Source: Actinernus sp. WN-2022 (lineage: Eukaryota; Cnidaria; Anthozoa; Actiniaria; Actinernidae). From it: a stretch of 64,000 nt of DNA. The notes under the pieces are model-generated. The model saw nothing but the letters and a program-made list of their open reading frames with translations. It was not told the DNA's origin and ran no database searches. The position numbers and the translations under genes are program-made. Below, one piece after another: positions 1 through 11,844 of this stretch; within the stretch, counting starts at the first letter, position 1, and every line of letters starts with the position of its first letter. The DNA lies in NCBI GenBank assembly GCA_030867875.1, contig JAOWCC010000064.1, positions 35,796,802-35,860,801 on the forward strand. Reading direction: 5' to 3'.

Positions 1-189
1 TATTACAGCGCTTGAAAAACGCAAGGCTAGTCAGAGTGATTGAAAGAGCACACAAAAGCGTCGCCATTGAGAATTACTGCAATTGCAAGACTCGATATCC
101 AACGAGTGAATACAGCGAACGAGTACGAGTATGCATGACATAACTGGATCACGAAAGCTGTTTCTAGCTAAAGCAACGTACATCGAACG

Positions 190-310
190 AGCTTGCTTTT
201 AGTACGAGAGAATTGGAGGGGGGGGGGGAGGGGGGGGCGAAATTCCCAGCTTAGTCTGTTTTCACTGGGGGGGGGGGGGGGCGAGATCCCTAAGGGAGGG
301 TGATCACTCT
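190..310. repeat. G-tract rich segment at LINE break
   Basis: Several G runs of 9 to 16 bases are interspersed with GCGAGATCCCTAA-type sequence. The LINE reading frame can only be followed from about 318, so this stretch marks its 5' break. A similar G-rich motif with GAGATCCCT lies at 4600-4680, just after the 3' end of the same LINE, so the two may be ends of one repeat. The first 190 bases show nothing recognisable. Confidence 0.5.
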
Positions 311-317
311 TCAATAT

Positions 318-1685
318 AATTCTAGCCTCAGGCGAGTACCCTCAAGAATGGAATATGGGATTCATAATCCCCATTCATAAAAAGGGAGATCGTTCGGATG
401 TAAATAACTACAGAGGCATTACTTTACTTTCCGCGCTAAGTAAAGTATTCACTTCAGTCCTCAACCATAGATTAACGGAATATTTGGAGAGTAAGGCATT
501 TTAAAAAAAGAACAGGGTGGTTTTAGAAAACACCACTCCACAGTGGATAGTATTTTTATACTAAAAACTCTCATCGACAAATACGTTAAGAGTAAGCCTA
601 AAAAGAAAAACAATGTTCTGTTTTCCTGTTTTGTTGATTTCAAAAAGGCATTTGATAGCATACCTAGGGAAAAACTATTTAACAAAATACAAAAAGCGGG
701 AATCGAAGGTAATTTTTATAACGTTCTACGAACTATGTACTCAAATGACATTTCAGCAGTTAAGATAGGTAATGTAAAAACAGAGAAATTTAGATGCCAT
801 ATTGGCGTTAAACAAGGCTGCATGCTTAGTCCTACGCTGTTTAACTTATTCATTAGTGACCTACCCGACAAATTCGAACAATCGGGTGTCGAAGAGAGAG
901 TCACACTAGGAAATAACAATGTGAATTGCCTCCTTTACGCAGATGACTTAGTCCTGCTATCAACAACCTCTAAAGGCCTTCAAGATCATTTAAAGACACT
1001 TGAGGATTACTGTAACAGTAACCGTCTGGAGGTTAATATTACAAAAACTAAAGTAATGATCTTCAACAATAATGGCAAAAGAATGAATAACTACAAATTT
1101 TACCTTAAAAACAATCAATTAATAAATACCCAAATGTATAAATACCTTGGCCTTACCCTAAGTACATTCGGTAATTTTAGTTTAGCCAAACAAGAACTAA
1201 AAAAAACTGCGTTGAAGGCATTGTACAAAATAAGGAAGGAAACCGGTGTCCACTTCAGATCGAACATAAGTCTATCTATAAAACTATTTGACACGCTAGT
1301 TAAACCAATCTTACTCTACGGGAGTGAAATATGGGGAGCGGATGATAAAGACCGCCTGATTCAAAATGACCCACTCGAGAACGTACATGTAAAATTCTGT
1401 AAAATGTTGCTTGGTACCAGTAAAACATCTGCCAACAATGGATGCAGAGCGGAACTGGGTAGATATCCAATTAAATTAGAATCTACTTTTAGAAGCATTA
1501 AATATTGGTCAAAGTTAATAACAAAGGAAAATTTTGAGCTTTCAAAAATTGCCTATATAGATTGTCTCCAGTCCCCAAAACCTGTATTCTGAGGAGAAAA
1601 AAATAAGACATAAAATCTATAAACTTGGCTTTGGTCATATCTGGCTATCGCAACAAGACATATCTGATTACGAGGGATTCTTAAT
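318..1685 (+). pseudogene. non-LTR retrotransposon reverse transcriptase (LINE copy A, 5' part)
   Basis: The translation shows reverse transcriptase blocks in order. HKKGD followed by NYRGITLL lies at about 380-430. A QGGFR-like motif is near 515, KAFDS near 645, KQGCMLSPTLFNLF near 810-850, and the catalytic YADD at 934-945. The GSEIWG thumb-side motif is near 1320. The frame breaks once near 500, in a run of seven A, where a stop appears and the frame shifts. The protein lacks its endonuclease half because the copy starts at the G-rich break. Its C-terminus is displaced to 3985-4491 by an insertion starting near 1690. A related fragment lies at 55375-56080. The family is LINE; the exact clade is not certain. 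It is inactive. Confidence 0.85.
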
Positions 1686-1689
1686 TACT

Positions 1690-3984
1690 CGGGCTGCCTG
1701 TGGCAGCGCCGAGTCTTAAAATGCAAGCGGTTATTTTTTTTTTATTTTTTTATTTCATGTCAGACGGCTTCTGCGCATGCGTTAAAGGTCAAATTCCAAC
1801 CAATCAGATTGCACTGTGCTGGTCACGCAAACAAAGGTTAGATTTCCTCAGGCGCGCTCAGATAAGAAAGCTCAAAGCTCTCAGACGAGGCGAGACAAGG
1901 AGATATCAATTTCAAATAGTCATTGTCAGAAATCTATTCCATCGTCGGTGGGCAATTATGCAATACAACCTAAATTTGGGTCAGGTCCATGTTTTACGAC
2001 AGAATAACCAGAGTCTTTCTACTGGATTCGGAGAGCTCGAGACATTATACAAGTCTGCTAATATGGGGAAAACTGAAACACAAAATGAACTTTGACGGCA
2101 GAAACCCTCATATTTGAGCCAAGCGGAATATTTACATGATCCGCTAAGATTTTTACAAATCTAATTAGTTAAGCAGATGTACGCAGTGTATGCCAACTGA
2201 AATGCTGTGCTCGTTTTGTGGCCTACGGCTCAGTGGGGAAACTACACGAACAAGAAGCATGAACTGCCAGCAAAGAGAGAGGAATTGATCGGAGACGTTA
2301 AATTAATTTCATCTTCAAATTATCTCATGTGGCCCGAGTGAAAGGCCAGATGGGCTCTTTTCTACTTTCAACACACAGTCGCTAAACTGTACGAAATCTC
2401 CAAGAATAAATCCCTAATGTCCAAACTAACGGGAAAAACTGAAAGAGGAAATCCTTATGAGAAATCGACGTACATATGAAGCTATATAAGTTATCATCGA
2501 ATATATGGGAGTCAAACATCGAGCTGCTATGAAACCGCTTGTGACAGTTTGTTTACGCACTTTCATGACAAACGAACGTTTCTACTTTCGACACAACGGT
2601 CGCTAAACTGTACGAAATCTCCAAGGATATATCCCTAATGTCCAAACAAAAGGGAAAAACTGAAAGAGGAAATCATTGTGACCAATCGACATAAATATGA
2701 AGCTCCAGAAGTGATTATTGAATACATGAGAACCCATAGAGAAAACCGATAATAATGAACACGGTATTAGTTTCACCGACATTTGTGGCGTAACTGAACT
2801 CGCACTACAGCATAGCTTGAAATACTGTACGAAAACTCAAGAAATCTTCCATAGAATGTTCTATTTTTTTTACAGCTGAGAACTATTATTAAACACAAGA
2901 AATAAAACAATGGTGCCATTTGAAGAATTATATCATGTCAAAAGTGCAAACGAAGAAATATATATCTACGGACGCGAGCAGCTCGATCGTTTCACTTTGG
3001 TCAAACTCGGACTGTTTACGACTGGAACCTGCAGTTTTATCGGACCTGCAGACTAAATTGTAAACGTGTGGCCGTGTTCAGGCTAGTAAATCTAGCTAGC
3101 TAACCACAGGAGGTAGCGAGCTTCTTTAGTCTGAACAGTTTTTCTGCTCTGGTGATTAGCTAGCTAGTGGTCGGTGGAATACTTTGAAGTTCCAAGCTAC
3201 CAAGCGAGGTAGCTTGAATAGAATCTAGCGCGCTAAAAGCCCATCGATGACAGATTTTAGTTATTTTAAGGTTTTGAAATGTACACAAATGTCAAGTCAG
3301 TGTTATCATCCGATCTAGCCAACTTCTAGCTCTCGCTACGACCACGTTCACTACTCGCTCCAAGGTAATTTCTCTTACCACGACAACTACCGGGTGTATT
3401 GTACGTCAATTGAGCCATCATGGATAACGAGGATCGCCAAACACCAGTCAGTAGCAGTTTTTCGCACAGTTTTAATATTTTGGTTGAAATTTCAATTGAG
3501 CACTTTGGCGATCAATTATTTGCGATTACGAAACACTTGCGCCAAGGGCAGTTATATTTCTATCTTTTAGAGGTCTTTAGAGATAGAAACAAACCAGAAG
3601 AGGGAAAAACAAAAAGTAAAACCTACTAAGTTACTAGGTCTGAACAGTACTAATTTATTAACTAGCTGCGAGTTGCTGACAGATATCTCAAGACTCTAGC
3701 TAGCTGCACGATAGTAGTCTGAACATACATACACACATGAATAAGTAGTGTTTTCAATAAAAGATCAACTACTTTAATTTACATACGAGAAAACAAAAAT
3801 ATTAAATTACATACATGTATATATATACTAAGGGAGCAGAGAATGAAAGTCACCGCGCTACCGGCCACTCCTAAAGACTGCTAATAATTCTTCCCTTTGG
3901 TTATTACTAAGAGGATTTCAAATGAAAGTGTATTTCATCTTCAATCTCATGTGGCCCGAGTGAAAGCCCAGATGGGCTCTTGTT
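1690..3984. mobile_element. 2.3-kb insertion inside LINE copy A
   Basis: This block interrupts the LINE coding sequence. The LINE C-terminal frame stops near 1685 and resumes at 3985. The left end has a short hairpin (ACTCGGGCTGCC/GGCAGCGCCGAGT type). The sequence TGGCCCGAGTGAAAGGCCAG occurs at about 2332 and again, slightly changed, at 3953 next to the right end. I see no convincing open reading frame; the ORFs inside are short and family-less. No clear target-site duplication was found, so the class is unknown. Confidence 0.55.
2361..2760. repeat. two direct repeats, period about 220 bp
   Basis: The block TCTACTTTC...CACA.CGGTCGCTAAACTG begins at 2361 and again at 2581. Most of about 170 bases are shared, including CTGTACGAAATCTCCAAG and GGGAAAAACTGAAAGAGG. 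It is an internal duplication of the insertion that splits LINE copy A. Confidence 0.7.
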
Positions 3985-4600
3985 CAAATTAAATTGAGAT
4001 TACAAGACATGGAATACCAACATTGGCTAAGTGACGTATTTAACGACCAAAGAAAAAATCCCCACCACCGCAACAAACTTAGAACATATAGATTGTTTAA
4101 AACGGATTACAAAGTAGAAAAATATCTCAACGCTGTCCCTAATATAAATCATAGAGTCGCTCTTACAAAACTCAGAATAAGTAATCACTGCCTACAAATC
4201 GAAAGAGGGAGGTACACTAGGCCCTACACGAAACTGGAAGATAGAATATGCCCCACCTGTAATAAAAACTTAGAAGACGAGTTCCACTTCATTGTTAAAT
4301 GTGAAACGTACGATACGATAAGAAACGATTTTCATTGCACCCTTAAAATTGATACAAAATACAATACAAGTTATATGTCTGATGACCATTTATTTAATTT
4401 GGTCATAAATCCACCCATGGAAGTAGCTCGTTTTGCAGCAAAGTATGTCTATGAGAGCATGATCTTAAGATCATCAATTTTATCGATTTAGCATCTAAAT
4501 GTTAATGTTTACACTAAATTATATTTTATTAGCGCTATATTCCAATGTACCATTTGTTGTGCAAGGAGCTAATAAAAATATCTGTATCTGTATCTGGGTG
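3985..4600 (+). pseudogene. LINE copy A, C-terminal part and 3' tail
   Basis: The frame 3994-4491 encodes a C-terminal LINE region with a CPTC...EDEFHFIVKC zinc-knuckle-like motif. This is typical of the end of LINE polyproteins, where a CxxC and a late HFxxxC follow the thumb region. It continues the reverse transcriptase at 318-1685. After the stop there is an AT-rich 3' UTR, and the copy ends in short CTGTAT repeats at about 4577-4597. The related copy at 55375-56545 ends in CTGT repeats, so a simple-repeat tail seems to be a family trait. Confidence 0.75.
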
Positions 4601-5099
4601 AAATCCCTAGTGATCTCGCCCCCCCGGGTGAGGGGGGGGGGGAGATCCCTGTGGGGGCAAAATCCCTACGACACCGGCAGTACCCCAGGGTACTGCCTCC
4701 TAAAACAGCAAATATTTAGAGTAAATGACATCAGTGGTGTTGGCGATAGCAGGAAGTCTCTCCCTAAAACGTAATACTTTATTGCTTTTATCAATCACCG
4801 TGCTACATATACTCAAATGCCAAATCACGTATCATGTGTTGAACATTTGGTACATCATATATTATTAACTGTCAAAAGCTTGAGGTACAAATTAGCAAAC
4901 TGTCAATATTGACTGGAAGGGGTCTACCGAATCGAACTTGTTCGCTTCCTGTAGACTCCTCATCGCATCTATAATACTAGAAAGAAAGAAACTCATTGTA
5001 AATTAACTTAGGTGTGATGGAAGTAATAAAGTATCATAAGTATCAACTCAACAGTTAAAACGCTGTTTATTTTATGATTTGAATGAACAATAACATCTC
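4601..5099. other. non-coding stretch
   Basis: G-rich motif at 4605-4670, then AT-rich sequence without a supported gene or a clear repeat. Confidence 0.4.
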
Positions 5100-5290
5100 A
5101 TTTGACCGGCAGAATTACATGACTAACTGAGTAACTAAACTTGCTACCTGGAGGTCGTTGGGTTCGAGTCCCACTTGGGTCCGTTATTTTTTCCCTTTCC
5201 CTCGTAGGGCGTGCACACTTAGCACTACAGCTTACCACTTTACATCACATTCTGATTCTCGTATATGCTTTCTATGAAATGCTTAATTTT
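5100..5290 (+). mobile_element. partial tRNA-derived SINE-like copy
   Basis: Bases 5144-5182 match the 3' half of the tRNA-like unit at 40179-40251, including the B-box type GGTTCGAGTCC. The match continues into CCCTCGTAGGGCGTGCACAC and AGCACTACAGCTTACCAC, as at 40270-40305. The 5' half with the A box is degraded. It shows that the insert in the viral polymerase gene is a dispersed genomic family. Confidence 0.7.
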
Positions 5291-7087
5291 ACCGCCTGGT
5301 GAGAAGAACTGTTGTCACGTGATGCGTGATCAGATGATAGTTTATCTTTAGAGAGAGAGATTGTTTACATTTTTTGATTGTCAACCTTTTATTAACCTGC
5401 GATTCAGTGCAGATAAAAGTGAAAGCAAGTATCAGTTTTCACTGCGTAGACGCTTAGCCACTTTGTGTTATTTGTCGGTCTACTTTCCAGTTCCTTGCTC
5501 TGACAACGCAACAGTATTTTCAACGCGTAGTCACTGGCTGCGCGAATATTCTGTACTGAGAGTTGCAGGGTATTCTGTAGTTACTCCCACATACGGGGGC
5601 AGGCCTGGTGGCGTAGCATGCCGTCCGAATGAACCGATATTCGGGATCGTAAACAATGAAAAGTGTCTCGGAATGAGCTGGCTGTTTTTGGATCGTGTTA
5701 GATCGTCTCATATATATCGATCGCATTCATATGTACTTGGTAGCTCTTTTTGAGAATTTTCTCGGGGAAATAGACCTGAACAATTTAAGACCATTTAAGA
5801 AATAGACCTCTTTTAGAAATATAACTGCGTCAACATTATTGATCCTTCTCATATGTCGGCCATGTTGACTAGAAACAATAGGCTTCGCAAGGTCAGCCTC
5901 GAACTGAGCAGTTTCAGAACGAGGTTAGCGTCGCAAAAACAAAGGGTTTTATCCCCTGGGACTCAACATGGTGCAGTTAGGAAATCACGTGGTTGTACTG
6001 GTTATTATTAATTATAATAATACTGATGTCTTTATTATATACATTGATATTGTACATCAGAAGGTAATATTAAAAGCTATAATAAAATCATACATGGATA
6101 TATAAAAATAGGGCAAAACTTGAATTAAGAAACTAGATTATACTTAAAAATTAATCTATTTACAAAACTACCTTTAAAACGCTCTGTATTAACTTTAGGA
6201 TATACGGCGGTTTGTTTTCTAAGCCTTCGAGAGGACTGCTTAACCGTTGGCAACAAATATTACTTCGTGTATTTAAAGTGCAAGTATCGTGTCAAAGAAA
6301 TAAAAAATCATATTGTGCTATTGTGTTCGTTCCTCACAAAAAGGTATTAATCTTGCACATTTTGTAACATTTCTGGCATTTAATCCCTAATTGTGGTTAG
6401 TTTTCATGGATCCTGTGACGTCATAAGATGAATCAACTCCCTCCCTAGAGAAAACTACTACAATAGGTTTTCTTTGTGACATCACAAGATGAAGCAATCC
6501 CGCAATTCGGGTGCTCCTGCCTCTCAAAGAAAACTAAGTTAGACAACTGAAGTATATCAGAAATAGAATTTGGGGCAAAACGAGTTCATGTTGTTTTATA
6601 GCTTTACTTGCACTTTAAAGACACTTGTACGGGAGGTAGTGATTAAAAAAATATTTTTTTTTATTTCAGTAAACAATATTTGGGCTTTACATTTTCCCCA
6701 AGAGCTCTAAGCTCATCGTGGGGGCTCACGAGAATTAATTGGTACAATTTTGACCACGAAGAAGCACACAACAAACAACGAGAAAGGAAAATAAATACTG
6801 AAATAACAAATTACATCACTCAATTAAAACGTAGTGAAGGTAGTGATATTATCAAAACCTGTTTCTAAATGTTATTTTCCACCTTCAATCGATTGTTGAC
6901 CTTTCTAAAACTGCGTTTTTGAGTTTGTTTACCATCTAGTAAAGCCTTTCCCATGGGATAACGAGCGCAATTAATTAGTTATTGAATATATCAGCACGTG
7001 ATTGTTAGCTGCAAATTAAAAGCCATATTGCCTAAGCTTGTAGTTTTCAGTGTGTACAAGAGTATCCCAATAGTCCAGTTTCGTATT
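5291..7087. other. long non-coding stretch
   Basis: It holds short ORFs with no recognisable family (for example 5361-5753) and AT-rich sequence. No gene is supported. Bases 6280-6300 and 6607-6625 share AAAGTGCAAG in opposite orientation, a weak sign of an old inverted element. Confidence 0.4.
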
Positions 7088-7312
7088 CGAAAATTACCGC
7101 TGAATGCAATGAATACAGACGCATGTACGCAGGGTTAGCCTCATTCTGAAGTTAAACATTCATAAATACCAGCGAGAAGGTGGGCTATTCACAAATCTGC
7201 GTATTGTTATAGTTTTGCACCTTCTCGCTGGTATTTATGAATGTTTAACTTCAAAATGAGGCTAACCCTGCGTACATGCGTCTGTATTCATTGCATTCAG
7301 CAGTAATTTCCG
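7088..7312. mobile_element. foldback MITE just before the amine oxidase exon
   Basis: Two arms of about 95 bp (7088-7182 and 7218-7312) are near-perfect inverted copies, joined by a loop of about 35 bp. The arms share TGAATGCAATGAATACAGAC and CATAAATACCAGCGAGAAGG. The right arm ends about 33 bp before the 3' splice site at 7345, so it lies over the usual branch-point and polypyrimidine region. Confidence 0.85.
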
Positions 7313-7345
7313 ACTATTACTCACAACGCTTTCCTTTCACCACAG

Positions 7346-7955
7346 GTATCCCATTAAGAAGACATTACGACAGCGATTTCGAGGGTGGCTACAATTTCTA
7401 CGGCGGCATGGTTAACAATGTGCTCGTCCTGCGCACCATACCAACAGTCTACAACTACGACTATGTGTGGGATTTTATCTTCTATCAAAATGCAGTGATG
7501 GAGGTCAAGCTCTCTGCAACTGGTTACGTCATGGGATCGTTCTACACTGATGAGGTCAAACCCTATGGATACAGACTCTACGAGTACTCTACTGCTACGA
7601 CACACGAGCACTTGGTCAACTTTAAAGTGGATCTGGATGTGGCAGGAACGAGTAACAATTTTCAAACAATCGAGATTGGCATCGAAAACGTCACGAGCCA
7701 TTGGCTTAAGAACATGAGGCGCGTGCGCAAAGTCCTAAAGCCGCTGACCAAGGAAACAGAGAAGGACGCATTGTACAAATTCAACTTCGATCGACCAAAG
7801 TATTTGAACTTTTACAACGAGAAGAAGAAGAACAGAGCGGGAGTAAACAAGGGATACAGGATACAGCTTTCAGGAATTCAGAAGCTGTTGTATCCCGAGG
7901 ACTGGATGTTGGTACCGATGATAAGTTGGTCTCTGTACCAACTAGCGGTCACAAA
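7346..7955 (+). CDS. copper amine oxidase copy 1, exon 2
   Basis: Internal exon of a copper-containing amine oxidase (VAP-1/AOC-like), an enzyme that deaminates primary amines oxidatively using copper and a topaquinone made from its own tyrosine. The exon starts after a CACAG acceptor at 7341-7345 and ends before a GTAAGA donor at 7956. The translation keeps TVYNYDY, whose NYDY is the topaquinone consensus, and THEHL, the HxH copper pair, followed by NFKVDLDVAG. No stop or frameshift is present. The exon is 610 bp, exactly the length of its paralogue at 33480-32871. No exon 1 for this copy is visible upstream in the window; it may lie beyond the left edge or be lost. Confidence 0.9.
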
Positions 7956-8785
7956 GTAAGAATTGAAATGGCATTGCTGTTATCCACCTAAGTCCCCAAC
8001 ACACACCAGAGCAGTGCACATTCTATTCAATAAGTAGCACGCAATTTAGCTTACTGTAAAATCAAAACTACTATCATAGAATCCATATGTATAGTCCCGC
8101 CTGTATATAAACACCCCCATGTTTAATCCCCCCGTCCCTTTCGACTCCGTGTCCATTACCTTCATGATTGTGTAATCCGCCATGTCGATAGCTCCCCTTC
8201 ACTGATAGTCCCGAGAAAAACAGATGCTTAAGTAATGATCCGTGTAAAGAGTACGATAAAGTCCATTGTTCTGCGGTATTGAGCTTGCCTCACATGGGAT
8301 TTGTCTGTGTTTTAGACGGCGAAAACACTGGATGATAATTATGAATATCCTGAAATAAAAGTAGTAAAAAGTTCATTCCATTTTTATGAACAAATTCCCT
8401 TCCAACCAATAGGAACAGCCAAAAGCAACAGCTACGAAACGGGCACGATTGATAAGGTTCCAAACATACGATTGTTCGGTGCCGTACTTCTTACACGAAT
8501 CATTAGTAATGTTTTGCAAGTTATAAAGGATAACATGATTGTTTGAATTTTAGGGATATTTTGATGAAATATGTAAGTATGTTTTAAAAGAAGAAACCAT
8601 TATATTCAATTCAAATCATTATCGTCTCCTTAGGCATCCAACCATATAACAAGTGCCAACAACAGCTGTTGGAGTTGCCTAAATTAATTCATGCTAAACC
8701 GGCTAAGTTTCGCGACTCGTGAAGATTTAGTCCACTAAACTAACGCCGCCACTACTAATTATGTGTATACTTGACTGCTCTCACT
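7956..8785. other. amine oxidase copy 1, intron 2, first part
   Basis: Intronic sequence after the GTAAGA donor. It is AT-rich, with no supported gene and no clear repeat. Confidence 0.5.
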
Positions 8786-9110
8786 CACACCGCGGCAAAA
8801 CGTCACGCGCATGCGCTTTTGACTGATGAGCCGGTCGCGCGCTTCCCAGTTTCCCGCCGAAACTAAAAGAAAACAGTTTCCCCTGTTTCTAGTTTTACGT
8901 ACGCACGCGTATATACGTGAAATCTTTCGCGATAAACAAATAAACTACCTAAAAGCTAAGCCTTAGAGTTTTCTTCATTTTCAATTCACTGTGAGTTTAC
9001 TAAGTTATAAAATGATTTACTAAAAACTTATAAGACCTCGGAAACTTGTATTTGAACTCCAAAGCCTTCGTTCTTTCGGCCAGCGGAGCGTACCGTTTTG
9101 CCGCGGTGTG
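8786..9110. mobile_element. MITE with 17-bp terminal inverted repeats
   Basis: CACACCGCGGCAAAACG at 8786-8802 is repeated in perfect inverse at 9094-9110. The 325-bp element has no coding capacity and lies in intron 2 of the plus-strand amine oxidase. I found no clear target duplication. Confidence 0.75.
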
Positions 9111-9482
9111 GTTATGTTTGCGTGACATTTCGTCATCTTGTCAAGTACCTACTTGATAATACGGAGGTATCCCGTAAACTTTAATGCTCTAGTTTTCCGT
9201 AACCGTCGATTATTACCAGTCAGAACATTTCTGTCAATAGGATCAGATAGTCGTAATCTAACCCTAACGAATAATATTTAAGTTGCTACTTACTATTCAC
9301 ACACGATAAATATCTTATTTTCCCTTTCTTAACTCTAAGGGCGTGTACCTAAGCGTTTGTACGCAATGCAAGAAAAATTGTCAAATACTAGTTTTAACCG
9401 GTTTTCCAATAATGCATTGCGGGAATGAGCAATAAAATACAGCTGTAACTGGAAGCCGATCTTTTCGTTTCTACATACAATA

Positions 9483-10208
9483 CAGTGTTCTCCCCAGAGC
9501 GCGGCGCCAGTGGCGCTCCGCCGCGCTGCTTTTTCTCTCACGATTTTAGCGATTTTTATGAAGTGAATTTGGAGCAACTTTTCCTCACTTTTCTGTCTTT
9601 TCTGGGTATGAAATCCCTCAGCATATCTAAAATGGCTAGAGGATGTCTTGTATACAACTTTTACTTCATTTACAACTCATCAACCTAACAAAAATAATAA
9701 AATCGAAGTTAAACACATGGATGTCTTTCTCTGTCGGGTTTTGGTCGCCATCTGGTAGGTACTTCATATATGGTATCCTATAATTTCCTATTGTCTCAGC
9801 TCAGCCATGCATAATCCTTTGGCATTATTTCCTATCCATGGCTATCCTTTGCTATTATTTCCTATCCATTGCAATCCATTGTTATCCAGCACTATCCATT
9901 GCTATCCTCTGCTGCCCATTGAGTATCCATCGCTATCCTTTGCTATCCATTGTCATTTACTGCTACCCTTTGCTATAACATACATCTTGTGGCAAAATGC
10001 TGCAGCAGTGGTAATTAAACTACAGGTATTAAATTAAAGTCTTAGACAATGTGAAACTAATTAAATTACAGAGTTCTATTAACACAAATTTGTTTATAAA
10101 AAAGTGGTGGAGTCATTTTTGTTAACAATATAAATTCATGAATATTAAAGAAATATATGAATATTAATTAGAACACCGCTCTGGTGGAAAAGTCTGGGGA
10201 GAACACTG
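9483..10208. mobile_element. 726-bp TIR element in the amine oxidase intron
   Basis: The ends are CAGTGTTCTCCCCAGA at 9483-9498 and its exact inverse at 10193-10208. Both are flanked by CAATA, a 5-bp direct repeat. The CAGTG start is hAT-like, but hAT elements usually make 8-bp duplications, so the superfamily is uncertain. It contains a short low-complexity region at 9806-9985. Confidence 0.75.
9806..9985. repeat. CTATCCATTG-type imperfect tandem repeat
   Basis: Many imperfect copies of a roughly 10-13-bp unit such as CTATCCATTG and CTATCCTTTG. The open frame over it is only a product of the repeat. Confidence 0.75.
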
Positions 10209-10513
10209 CAATATCAGAAAGACCTCCTGAATACTCTGACTCAACGTACTCTGTACCGCTGCTATTCTGCAAACAATTCTGCACATGGTAGTTTTGTTTC
10301 AATAAATATGAAATATAAATTGCCACTATACTTGAATGCCATACTCTCTTCTTTACTGCCATATTTAAAACACCGTGCATAATTATATCACCGTGCATAA
10401 TTATATCACCTCCGTGTATAACACCGGTCCAAACGTTCCCTGATAACGGATAGTCCCCGGGACTGTACATGGGACAGTATGTTGTACTCATGCAATGTTC
10501 ATTTCTTCTTCAG

Positions 10514-10895
10514 GCATAAGGAAAACGAGAGAAAGAGCTCTTCCCTGTACAACCAGAACTCGCCTTCTGACCCCCAGGTGGACTTCAGGAACTTCGTTGG
10601 TAACGAAAGCATTGTCAATCAAGATCTGGTTGCCTGGGTAACCATAGGTATGATGCACATACCACATTCCGAGGATCTCCCCAACACGGCCACGGCGGCC
10701 AACACCGCGAGTTTCTTTATCAGGCCTTTTAACTACTTCGACGAAGACCCGTCCATTGGCTCGACCAACGCAATCCTGATAACTCCAGCGGACAAGAAGG
10801 CCAGTGGTCAGAATGTGGAGAGGTATGGTACACCAACAGGTCCCGTATGTGTGCCTGCAAACCACAGCACAGCGTTCAGCGGTCTCTATGGATAA
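10514..10895 (+). CDS. copper amine oxidase copy 1, exon 3 (C-terminus)
   Basis: Last exon of the plus-strand amine oxidase. It follows a TTCTTCTTCAG acceptor and joins exon 2 in phase, since the split Lys codon is completed by the first G. The translation contains the AWVTIGMMHIPHSEDLPNT region that carries the third copper-binding histidine in this family. It then has FFIRPFNYFDEDPS and ends at TAA 10893-10895. At 382 bp it equals the paralogous exon 32340-31959 and is close to it in sequence. With exon 2 it forms an intact catalytic C-terminal half. Confidence 0.9.
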
Positions 10896-10947
10896 AAGGC
10901 GTGAACAACGTCCTTGGCAAGAACTATTAGGAATAGACCCTTCCACG

Positions 10948-11332
10948 GTTTCTTTGAACTTTTGATATATACGTATAACAGCAAAACCATCGATACTGCT
11001 GAAAAGAGCAACTCGAAGTTACTCAAAATCCCAAATTTGAGAGTTATATCTTGAATAGGAGCAAAGTTATAGTCCCGCAAAGTCGGAAAATTTCGGAACA
11101 TTTTACAGACGTTTGTATGGAAATTTTAATTGGGGGGCACAAACCAATCAAAATTTCCATACAAACGTCTGTAAAAAAAATTCGGAAATTTTCCGAGTTT
11201 GCGGGCCTATAACGTTGCTCCTATTCAAAATAACTCTCAAATTTGGGATTTTTTACTAAATTCGAGGTGCTCTTTTCAGCAGTATCGACGGTTTTGCTGT
11301 TATACGTATATATCAAAAGTTTAAAGAAAAAC
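10948..11332. mobile_element. 385-bp foldback element in the 3' flank of amine oxidase copy 1
   Basis: The two halves are inverted copies meeting near 11130. Shared blocks include ATATATACGTATAACAGCAA, TCCCAAATTTGAGAGTTAT and CCATACAAACGTCTGTAAA. It splits sequence that is contiguous downstream of copy 2 (31780-31958), so it inserted after the gene duplication. Confidence 0.8.
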
Positions 11333-11560
11333 GTGAAATGGACATTTAATGGATCGCTCAGTTATTTTCTCATACAGCTAATTAGTGTAATGTTATTTTG
11401 TTATCTATCCGCAGACAATCGATCGATAGTCGGTAATCCATAGAACAAAAGCGCAAACAAAATACCTAGAAAGTTGCTTGATGTTTTCCCCAGGATCTTG
11501 ATATGACTTGTATTTACGGATAGGATGGTCGGTCATGTATCGGTTCAGCCTTTTTCGAGT
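11333..11560 (+). repeat. 3' flank shared with amine oxidase copy 2
   Basis: This stretch, for example AGCTAATTAGTGTAATGTTA and AGACAATCGATCG, occurs inverted at about 31740-31900 beyond the last exon of copy 2. The duplication that made the two genes therefore included several hundred bases of 3' flank. Confidence 0.7.
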
Positions 11561-11654
11561 AGCGTTTTGCCTGAAGACAATATATAGGATCAGCAAATGT
11601 GTGTTGAAGTGTGAAAAAAATGTAATAGAAAGTTAACAGTCTCCTGTTCATCAA

Positions 11655-11844
11655 CAATAGCCTACTTTCGATATAGCTTCACTTGCCACGCATACAGGTT
11701 TCAATATGAGGCTCTGGGGTTCATTTAATTTATTCTATTCTCCCGGGTATTCTCTGAGAAAAGACTAAAGTTAATTTACCCAAGAGCCTCATATTGAAAC
11801 CTTTATGCGTGACAAGTGAAGCATGTATCGAAAGTAGGCTATTG
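11655..11844. mobile_element. foldback MITE, family M1
   Basis: CAATAGCCTACTTTCGATA at the left end is inverted at the right end. The arms contain GCCTCATATTGAAACC and CTTCACTTGTCACGCAT. A diverged member with the same arm motifs lies at 59855-60030. Confidence 0.8.

Noticed and set aside
5361..5753. 130-residue open frame
   Set aside because: No family, no splice or promoter context, and it overlaps a shadow frame on the other strand.
10488..10946. 152-residue minus-strand frame over amine oxidase exon 3
   Set aside because: Antisense shadow of a real exon; the same shadow appears over the paralogous exon at 31989-32375.
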